Assembly (NCBI GenBank): GCA_013339765.2
Contig: CM023454.1
Location: 43,905,177-43,969,176 of the forward strand
Source: Haemaphysalis longicornis
Taxonomy: Eukaryota; Arthropoda; Arachnida; Ixodida; Ixodidae
Direction: 5' to 3'
Length of the DNA: 64,000 nt
This document shows, piece after piece, positions 56,485 through 64,000 of this stretch. Numbering within the stretch: position 1 is the first letter of the stretch; the number at the start of each line of letters is the position of its first letter. The notes under the pieces were generated by a model that made no database searches, was not told the origin of the DNA, and saw nothing but the letters and a program-made list of their open reading frames with translations. A program made the translations under genes and the position numbers.

Positions 56485-58245
56485 TGCACCGGCAGAAGAT
56501 GGCGGGTTTTTATTGAGTGTGATTAAGCGGGTGTCACTAGAAGTAAGTGATGTGTTAGCGCACATTATTAAGCTAAGCCTGTCCACCGGTGTTTTTCCTG
56601 AGAAACTTCAAGTTGATAGAGTGATACCGATTCTTAAGAGCGGACCACACGAGAATGTATAAAATTACATGCAAATATATGTCCTAACAGTTTTTTCAAA
56701 GTAAATTTGAGAGAGTTATAAAAAATAAACTATCAACTTTTTTCTTAAACACATTGTAATTTCGAAGTATCAATATGGGTTCCAAAAATTTAAATCAACA
56801 GAGTAAGCATTACTATACATTTAAGATAAAATATTTCGAAACATTGAAAACGGGCAGTTCAAAATTAGACTCTTTTTAGACCTTAAAAAAGCATTTGATT
56901 CTATAGATTTCATTAATTTGTAAACAAACTGGGGAGATATGAAATACGTGGCGTCACACGTACACCTTTAAAAGCTATTTGACTCAAAAAAAGCAGTTTG
57001 TTAAGCAAAAATTCATTGCATCAGACATATTAGAGTTAAAACAAGGTGTCCCGCAAGGCTCCAAATTAGACCAGCTACTGTTTATAGTTTCTGTATGACA
57101 TCCTAACTACAGTAGGTCCGCAGGAACTTGTAATGTATGAAGATGACACTGACGTTTTCTTCAGATCTGATAATATAATTAGGCTTAACTCAATGGTAAT
57201 TGTTTACTTGGAACTATTATCAAATTGGCTATTAGATACTAAATTGCCACTTAACGCTACAAAGACAACTTACAGGATATTTGGGCCGTACAATAAAAAT
57301 GCCGAGCAAGAAATTCCCATTATATTCAACAGCACCAACTTAAATCGAGTGACAGAACAGATGTTCTTAGGTGTTTGGCTTCAAGGACAACTTTCGTGGA
57401 ATACGCATATTGCTCACCGGTCCACTGAACTTTCTCAAGGTATAGGTCTCATATGTAGAATTGGCCATTTGATACCACTATGGTATCAAATGGCCACTAT
57501 GGAATTGGCCATTTGATACCACTATGCCAAAAATAATTTTTCGCATATATTTAGATTATCCTGTCTGTTGCGCAGGTTTGAGGACAAATCGTATATTTAA
57601 TAAATGTTCAATGGTTCGAGCTCGCCAAATCCATTACATGAAGGTTCTGCACACCATTTGTAAGCAAAACACCCACAGTGAAGTTAATACATCTTCTGGC
57701 TACTATCTCAGGCATACAATGCGGCAGACTGCAAAAGTAAGAACAAACTATGGTGAGCAATCTTTCCTGTAACAGTCAATGGAAACATTAAATAAATTGG
57801 TAGAAAAATAAACTTCGACGCCACTGAACTTAAGTTTTAAAAACAGGTCACATAAGTGTTACTTCAGCGAAACGCTTGCAATACTTATATACATTTAAGG
57901 GTTTAAAGTTTATGTCTACATGTTCTCCTAAAGGAATACGTTAAAAAAATAACAAACAAAAATATATTATACGTAATTGTGACATAGTTGTGTAACTGAT
58001 GAAAGTTCACGCGTACTAATTACTGCGTTTATGTATACACTATGATCCTTCTGTGGATGCATCAGAAATGTAGTAATTACTTTGTTTTGGGCTATTTCTC
58101 TATTACGATTTTGCTATCATGCCTAAATTTGCGAACAGACGAGTTTTTATGTACACTGTAAATCAGGTGGCTGAGGCCTCTGTCTGGGCACGTTCGGCTT
58201 TATTCTCACCCTCCCCTTGGGTTTTGCCAATAGAAAAATAAAAAT
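56485..58245 (+). pseudogene. CR1-like LINE remnant (RT to 3' end)
   Basis: VIPILKSGPHENV (about 56,620-56,658) is RT motif 1. FLDLKKAFDSID (56,874-56,910) is motif A, KQGVPQGSKLD (about 57,040-57,073) is motif B, and YEDDTDVFF (57,136-57,162) is motif C with the usual Ala changed to Glu. LNSMVIVYLELLSNWLLDTK, TYRIFGP, VTEQMFLGVWLQGQLSWNTH and VRTNYGEQSF follow as in CR1-type RT thumbs. The stretch to about 58,245 has an AT-rich 3' UTR ending in ATAAAAATATTAAAAACC, so the end is approximate. Many stops in the 5' half; the endonuclease is absent. Confidence 0.75.
57461..57526. repeat. Duplication-inversion-duplication in the CR1-like RT
   Basis: TGGCCATTTGATACCA (57,462-57,477) and TGGTATCAAATGGCCA (57,481-57,496) form a perfect 16-bp inverted repeat with a 3-nt loop. 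A third, direct copy starting TTGGCCATTTGATACC lies at 57,505-57,526. Confidence 0.95.
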
Positions 58246-60288
58246 ATTAAAAACCAAAATAAAAACCAACTACAAAATATATAATAAAAATACAATATTC
58301 AGACAGGAATGGCACTTCTTTTATATTGAGGACATTAAAGGGTTCGAAAAATATAGTGCACCTATTGCAAGTATAACAGTTTATATTAAAATTACAATGT
58401 ACAAAAAAACTATAGTACCGCAGCAATAGAAATATTTTATTCAAATTTAAAATGCCCAATGGGACTTGGAGTAGGGAAACTTCATACCACTTACTTAACA
58501 TATAGAAAAAGCTTCATATAGTGCCCTAAAATAACATTTCGCAGTTCCCTTAAAAACGGATATTTAAGCATAACATAAAAGAGGCGGTATGAAAACCAAA
58601 CCAAAAAAAGATTTTTATCACGTGCATATTCATTACAGCTCTAACAGTAAAACAAGCTATCAACACTATATTCATGTGGTGAAAATATTAAGGCCCTCTG
58701 AAACTGCATGAACTTTAAAACCTTATTCTGCCGATTATGAAAGCGGCAGACAATCAGGCGAAAACTATTACACCATAAACTGAGGTGGTTTAAAATCATT
58801 AACACCTTATTGGCGAGATCACGCTAGACGAACAGAAGAGTTTTAAAAGTCAATTTAACAATTGTAGAACAGATTTTATTAGAAAAGGCACGCAACTACT
58901 GAGAAAGCCATTGCTTCTACGAAGAGGTACAGGTATTACTACCTCCAATGCACGTTGACGTTAGCCATTCACTCAAACTCGTGGTGTCTCCTTTATTATG
59001 CTTCGTTGTGGGGTTCTTAGCAAAATGAGCGCAAGGAAGAACAGATGTGTATGAACATAGGGCGCTTCCGTAAGAAGCAGTTCTTAGGCGACTGCAACCA
59101 TGCCCCTAGCAGCCACCGCAACCCCCCTTGCAAAGATGCCATCAACACCAATTACTGCGGGTATAAAAGAGGGCAAGAACGAATATTGCTCTTGCTGTCG
59201 TGTGCTGCAGCCAGAAATAGGGCGGTGTGCGTCACTACGATTTGGGAGTTTTTATCTCACTTAAATGGCATTATGCTCGTAGCAAAGAGGGGATTTACCA
59301 CAAACAATTTCTCGATACCTTCGTGCTTCTGGAAGAAGTATTGCAAAACTATTTTGTGTCAGCTACATGGAAGTGTCTGCAAATGTACGTCTCGTTTCGC
59401 TCGTATTCATGAAAGCCTCTAAAACGTCCATAGTTTGAAGCAATGAGGAAATTCCGTATATTGCACGCGAATATTGCATTTTCAATGTTTCATCTGATTT
59501 GGGACTGTCTTAAAGTGAGCGAAAAGACACTCCAGAAACGAGGAGATCATTTTATTTCATTCTAAAACCTCTTCTCGGTTTGTTGTGTTTGCGTAGCTTT
59601 GCTCTTTTTTTTAAGACTCTAAAAGGTACTTGATGTCTGAATGTGATGCCATACGACCACTATAAAAAGGGGAACACAGGAATATGCAGTGCTGTACCAG
59701 TGCCAACGGGATAGCATAGTGCCAATAAAATACAAATTGGGAATCTGTTAACCTCCATGACATTTTTCACTTGCCATTGGAGCTTGCACAACTGCACCCC
59801 CAGTTTCGAATGCGGATGAATGGTGAAGGTAACCCACAGGATAAAAAAATTCCATATGTCAACGACACCTCTTACGCCAATTAAATTGGCTCTGAGCACA
59901 TAAAACATATGTTGTAAGAGCTCTCTAAGACACATAACAGAAATTTCTGTGTATGTTTTTCTTGTGGGAGTGGATAATTATTTAGGAAATATTTAAAATG
60001 CAGGTTCAACGTTTTTCTTATAGAAAAACCCATGTGGATGACGCAGTTGAGTGAAATGAGTCAGTATATTTTGTTTGGTGTTTTGTCCGCATCAATTTTG
60101 TGCTTTACCACACTATATTTCGACGCATTGTGATCACACAAATGAATAAAATTTCCAGTTTTAACGCACTGAAACTGCAACATGGCGCATATTGTCCATG
60201 TAGAAAAGGGTTACAAAAAGTTATAGCATGTGAAAACCTAGAATATAAATTGGAAACTTGAAACATAGCGTTAGTTTTTTGCATCAGT
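58246..60288. other. Unassigned intergenic DNA
   Basis: A 125-codon plus frame (59,045-59,422) with a TATAAAAG at about 59,162 inside it has no recognised domain. A 91-codon minus frame at 59,660-59,935 likewise. AT-rich elsewhere. Confidence 0.4.
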
Positions 60289-60366
60289 AACTCTTACGGC
60301 TGCGCTGTCAGGATCAAACCGCATCCTTTCGTTCAGCAGCACAATATCCTAGACACCATGCTGCCA
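60289..60366 (-). mobile_element. tRNA-derived SINE fragment (head only)
   Basis: On the minus strand GTGGCAGCATGGTGTCTAGG, then ATTGTGCTGCTGAACG and GGTTTGATCCTGACAGCG (box B at 60,311-60,320 with one change from GGTTCGATCC). It follows the head of the tick tRNA-SINE type, base for base in several blocks. The body is not recognisable beyond GCAGCCGTAAGAG. Confidence 0.6.
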
Positions 60367-61415
60367 CAGAACGTTAAAAAAATCGAGGTTCATAAATAGA
60401 ACCATAAAGTATCGAATAAACCCTGTGCCACAAAACATGAGCACCCAACTAGAAAGGTAAAATAACAGCTATTTCTAAAAGCCAATGAGGTTGGTTTTTA
60501 GAAATTACGGTTTGCCAAGATTGGAGATTTCACCTTTCCAAGGCAGCCGCCCATACGAATAATCTTTTCAGCTATAAACAATACACTGCGAAATTCTGAA
60601 GCATCCTCTTGACCGCTATTTGTTTTTTATTCAAAGTATGCGCAAGAAGTTGGAGCACAAAAAGATGAAAGTGTAGCTCAATGCGAAAATACCTCCCCGC
60701 TGTGTAGAATCACGGAGTGTGATGCAGGCAAAAAGCGATAAAGCTGTTTAGGCGTTGGGGTCTGCAGTTACCACCATTGACAGCTGCGTGATATCGGAAC
60801 GCTGCTTCACTAGGTACAGCCTCCGCATTCTGAAAACGTTTGCCCCAAAACAATACTTATTTGTTTTTTACACCCTAAACAGAGGCAGGCATAGCAGATT
60901 TTTACAGTTGAAACGTTCCTGATTAGAAAAAATTCGCAAGTCGCAACAAACACAGAATTTTTTCGGCCCGCAAAAGATTTTCTGCTAAGGTAGACAGCCC
61001 TAATATTTGCACCTGCTTATTCCTTTAACTCAAAATATTGACATTGGGGTGAAGAACATGCTTTAGTTCCAGTCAGCATAGCACACTCGATTTTATTGCA
61101 TGAAATCACAGTGAATAAAACTGAAAAGCGGAAAGTATTTACAAGGCGAGTTTACAGTGAATTTATACAAAAGAAGATCAATTATGCATGTACACTCCCA
61201 CATTTTTTTTCACTGTATATTATGAGTTATGCGTATGCCAGGTAATACAAATATTTTTTCTCTATTCTGCTACTTTGAAAAAAAAATTCCCCGCATTTCC
61301 CCGAGGGGAAGAATGTGAAAGTGCGAATGCAGGAGTTAAATTTGCGCGGTTCGGTAATGTTCGCGAAAGAGAGATCACACACACACAACTACAAAGAAAG
61401 AAAGATGCATTTATT
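60367..61415. other. Unassigned intergenic DNA
   Basis: No gene or repeat recognised. (AC)n of about 12 bp and (GAAA)-rich sequence lie just before the tandem repeat. Confidence 0.45.
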
Positions 61416-61709
61416 CACAGACACCTATTTGTGTTGTCGTTGTACTTGATTGCTAGAGCGGATCTCAGCTTTGAAATTTCGTGTCAGTAATCCTTTAAGG
61501 GGGTGCATTAGCCCTTCTCACGCCCGATTCCTGGCCAATCCCCCACGTGGGTATGTCCCATGCACAGACACCTATTGGTGTTGTCGTTGTACTTGATTGC
61601 TAGAGCGTATCTCAGCTTTGAAATTTCGTGTCAGTACTCCTTTAAGCGGGTGCATTAGCCCTTCTCACGCCCGATTTCTGGCCAATCCCCCACGTGGGTA
61701 TGTGCCATG
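61416..61709 (+). repeat. Tandem duplication, two 147-bp units
   Basis: Units 61,416-61,562 and 61,563-61,709 are co-linear with only a handful of mismatches (for example TTTGTG/TTGGTG and GGGGGTG/GCGGGTG). Each contains CTGGCCAATCCCCCACGTGG near its end, a phrase I associate with tick repeats. Confidence 0.95.
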
Positions 61710-62584
61710 TCAGCAGGCAGGCAGCGCGCGCCCATCTCCCCCCGTTGCCAAGGAAGACGAGGAGCGCGCGCACCCGCAGCTGTTGCTATGTGGACGGCGG
61801 CGGAATGCGGACGGCGGCGGACGCTTCAGGCTCGCTTAAGAAGTGCATTCGCGCTTAAAATGTAACTTTGTCACGAATGACATGTCTTGTCCAAAGAACA
61901 CAGTTTTTTTTTCAACTTTGTGACTTTGCGGTTGGCAAATTGCCGCACATACGCTCGACAAAAGCAACAAAATGTCTGTCCCGGTGAAAACAAAATAATG
62001 GCACTCTTTATCCACCGCCTACCACGTTGAATCTGCAGTTTCTCGTGCGACATCATTGTCTTTCCATGGTGGGTTGCAGGGTTGCATCTGATTTTGAAAG
62101 TCCATGCACCACTCTCCAAATTCATTCGCTGCGACCATGTCGGAATAGAGTCATCGGATACACGATGGCTTCCCAACGAGGCAGTCCAAAATTTGATTCC
62201 CGTCACGGGAAGCGTTTTCTTTTTTACTCCACCCGTTTTCACGTTATAAAAGCCATCCGTGCGAACAATAACGCTGGGGTCAAGTATTGGCCCAGACCGA
62301 ACGGCAAAAGCGATTGCAGGGCAACTAAAGCGACATAATTGGCCCGCTTCGAGCACGGTTTTGGCAAGTGTGAACGTGGCCCACGAGTACTACCATCATA
62401 GAAAAGGAAGCAGATGTAATTGCCACTAAAAAAATATTGTAATGCAACAGTGGAAAAAAGTGCCCCCGTCGCATGCCCCTGCACGAGGGACACGAGTAAA
62501 TGCAGAGAATTGGGGGTAGTCACGAGGGGTGGGTGGTGGTAGTTGGCGGTGGTAGTTGTAGTTGTTGTCGTACGGGTGCGTCGA
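61710..62584. other. Unassigned; 161-codon minus frame
   Basis: GC-rich to about 61,830. A minus-strand open frame at 61,871-62,356 (161 codons, basic, CCFCRAYV and FANRKVTKLKKK near its end) is the longest frame here. It shows no domain I recognise and could be a decayed transposon piece or chance. No promoter or splice context was seen. A GTAGTTGTAGTTG-type simple repeat runs at about 62,530-62,570. Confidence 0.3.
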
Positions 62585-62902
62585 TAGCGCTTGAAGGCCA
62601 AGTACGACGAAATGCACGAGGCGTTGGAGCACGGGGAGTTTGCGAGCTTGGACGAATTTTTGCGCGCCTTCGACGTGCGGTCCGGGGAGGAGTACTCGGA
62701 GATTCTGTGGGCTGGCGCGTCGCTTCCGTGCGTGCTTCACGCGAGGACCCCCCGTCTAAAAGCGCGTGAACGCGTTAAACCCGTGGATCGGAAGGGTTCT
62801 CGACTCCAACATGGACCTTCTGATCATCCTCGACCACTACGCGCGCGCCGCGTACGTCGTGGTCTACGTCAACAAGGCTGACCGCTGCATCTCGTTCTCG
62901 TA
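62585..62902 (+). pseudogene. Helitron helicase-ORF fragment
   Basis: LKAKYDEMHEALEHGEFASL (62,594-62,653) and SGEEYSEILWAG (about 62,680-62,716) continue, after a +1 frame change near 62,765, as NPWIGRVLDSNMDLLIILDH and AAYVVVYVNKADR (about 62,778-62,884). The 'NPWI-VL-SNMDLQ-ILD-YACA-YVV-YVNK' block is diagnostic of the region between the Rep and PIF1-helicase domains of Helitrons. Neither the HUH Rep motif nor the helicase Walker motifs are present, and no Helitron ends (TC...CTRR) were found. Confidence 0.72.
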
Positions 62903-63060
62903 ACGAGGGGTCCGCCGCTCGCCGCTGACGTTTCGAAGCCGCGTTTTACTCTCGATTCGATGGATCCGCAGCTCGACGCTGACGACTGGCGCCGGCCTCT
63001 CGTTCTAGACGCTCGAGATCGGCAGCTAGACGCTGATCCTTCGCTGCTGCCTTAAAGCGC
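62885..63060 (-). repeat. Arginine-rich peptide repeat, minus strand
   Basis: The minus strand reads three degenerate units of about 22 residues built on RQRRAADP: KDQRLAADLERLEREA, GASRQRRAADPSNRE and NAASKRQRRAADPS, with one stop. This kind of Arg/Ala/Asp repeat is common in tick predicted proteins linked to repeats (recall). It faces the Helitron fragment. Confidence 0.5.
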
Positions 63061-64000
63061 GCAGTAGAGGAAGAGGAGTTAGCACCTGCTGCTGCAACAC
63101 CTCTTTCAGCGCCAGAGCACGCGCATGCGCGCCCACATCAGTTGTTGAGAGCGGACAACGCCGAGGGACGACGGGTGACAGTGCTAGTTAAAGAAATGCC
63201 CTGCATTTAAATGTATTACAGCGCTATTGCAGCAGCTGGATGGAAGCATACTCTCTAGCGCATGCCATGTGCTTAGGGATGGCCCAGCGCTTTGATAATG
63301 TTCTATTCGCACACCTATTCATTCACACTAAGGAAGAGCTTCGTGTGAAGCAGTGGGCACCTCACACAGAACCACAGAACACCGGGGAAGTGGTTGGAGG
63401 CGCAATAGGCAAACAACAAAGTTCCCTGTGGTACTACCAGTGCACATTTGTTTTCTATGTCAATTGGAAATAAATCTCCGTAGTATGTTTTCAGTGCCCG
63501 AATATTTTGTGAGAATGCTATTGCCATTAGCCTGCTGTTTTCAAAACTGCGCATCTGGTTAGAGCGGGAATGGTGACAAAGCACCGCTATTTCCCTCTCC
63601 TTATGACTCAAAAAATCGTGCAAACAGGAAGCTTGTCTTTCTCTAAAAAGAAGTTATACATTTTGGCCTTGGTTTACTATGTGCGCAGGATAAAAGGAAA
63701 AAAAAAATTCTCACAAACCAAGCACTCGTCGGTTTGACGAGTGCATCGTCAACTAAGAAAAATGGCCTAATTATAGGTACCCTACATTGTAGAGGGCATA
63801 CATGACAGTTAAAGTGCTGCTTAAGAGTAGGATGCGCAGTATATTTTCTAGGTACAACCCCATACGTAAACCACAAATTTTAAAAGTGCGATTACATTTT
63901 TTACTCTAAAACATAAGGCTTTGGTAACGACGGTTGCTAATAATGTCGAGAGAAGAATCCAAGCCAAAAATCAGCTTGGCAATGGTTGTTGGTCGCCCCT
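63061..64000. other. Unassigned intergenic DNA
   Basis: Short frames at 63,240-63,562 (+) and 63,315-63,623, 63,643-63,876 (-) overlap and have no recognised domain. The window ends inside unassigned DNA. Confidence 0.4.

Noticed and set aside
59045..59422. 125-codon frame with an internal TATAAAAG, considered as a gene with promoter.
   Set aside because: The TATA-like box lies within the frame, a second overlapping frame exists, and there is no start context or domain.
61871..62356. 161-codon minus frame as a possible host gene.
   Set aside because: No recognised domain, an overlapping 103-codon frame on the plus strand, and repeat-rich surroundings. Left as unassigned.
1..64000. CRISPR arrays, bacterial operons, prophage or restriction-type systems.
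   Set aside because: No regularly spaced direct repeats with unique spacers, no ribosome-binding-site-led gene strings, and dominance of eukaryotic retroelements.

Overview
Type of sequence. The window looks like intergenic DNA from a large arthropod genome that is mostly old transposable elements. Several families resemble those of ixodid ticks as I remember them: an APE/RT/RNase H LINE with a (CAT)n tail, RTE LINEs of the 'ADD...WRIMGEAF' type, tRNA-headed SINEs, tick-type Ty3/gypsy gag, Penelope-like elements and a Helitron helicase fragment. The tick assignment comes from recall of family signatures and was not searched. There are no bacterial-style genes, no CRISPR array, no rRNA, no functional tRNA that I can fold, and no host protein-coding gene I can support.

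Layout. (1) 1-2.27 kb: unassigned, with a GC-rich island at 1.07-1.51 kb. (2) 2,279-7,853 (-): near-complete I-superfamily LINE copy A, with a perfect 13-bp target-site duplication (TSD), an open 456-codon ORF1 and a dead ORF2. (3) 12.1-14.7 kb: dispersed repeats, a composite repeat with an internal tRNA-like promoter (second copy at 19.2-19.7 kb), and the tail of another RNase H LINE. (4) 15.3-18.9 kb (+): RTE LINE split by a Penelope-like element (16,471-18,157) with inverted terminal repeats and a 13-bp TSD. (5) 20,731-26,265 (-): copy B of the I-superfamily LINE. (6) 29.1-41.4 kb: remnants of RTE, Penelope-like and RNase H LINEs, an AT microsatellite, and a LINE split by a foldback sequence carrying an AATCC/AAGCC array. 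(7) 42.6-45.1 kb (-): Ty3/gypsy gag-protease-RT-RNase H remnant interrupted by a SINE. (8) 47,493-50,917 (-): structurally complete LTR element with two ~662-bp LTRs, a 4-bp TSD, a polypurine tract (PPT) and a primer-binding site (PBS), but no gag or pol, so non-autonomous. (9) 52.4-54.3 kb (+): a second gypsy gag-protease remnant. (10) 56.5-58.2 kb (+): CR1-like LINE remnant with a local duplication-inversion. (11) 60.3-63.1 kb: SINE fragment, 147-bp tandem duplication, Helitron helicase fragment and an arginine-rich peptide repeat.

How they relate. Nothing here forms an operon or pathway. The structure is one of successive insertions: Penelope into RTE, SINE into gypsy, foldback into LINE. 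The SINEs and the coding-less LTR element would have needed enzymes supplied in trans. The only long recognisable reading frame still open is ORF1 of LINE copy A. The best-supported items are the exact insertion boundaries, because TSDs can be read on both sides.
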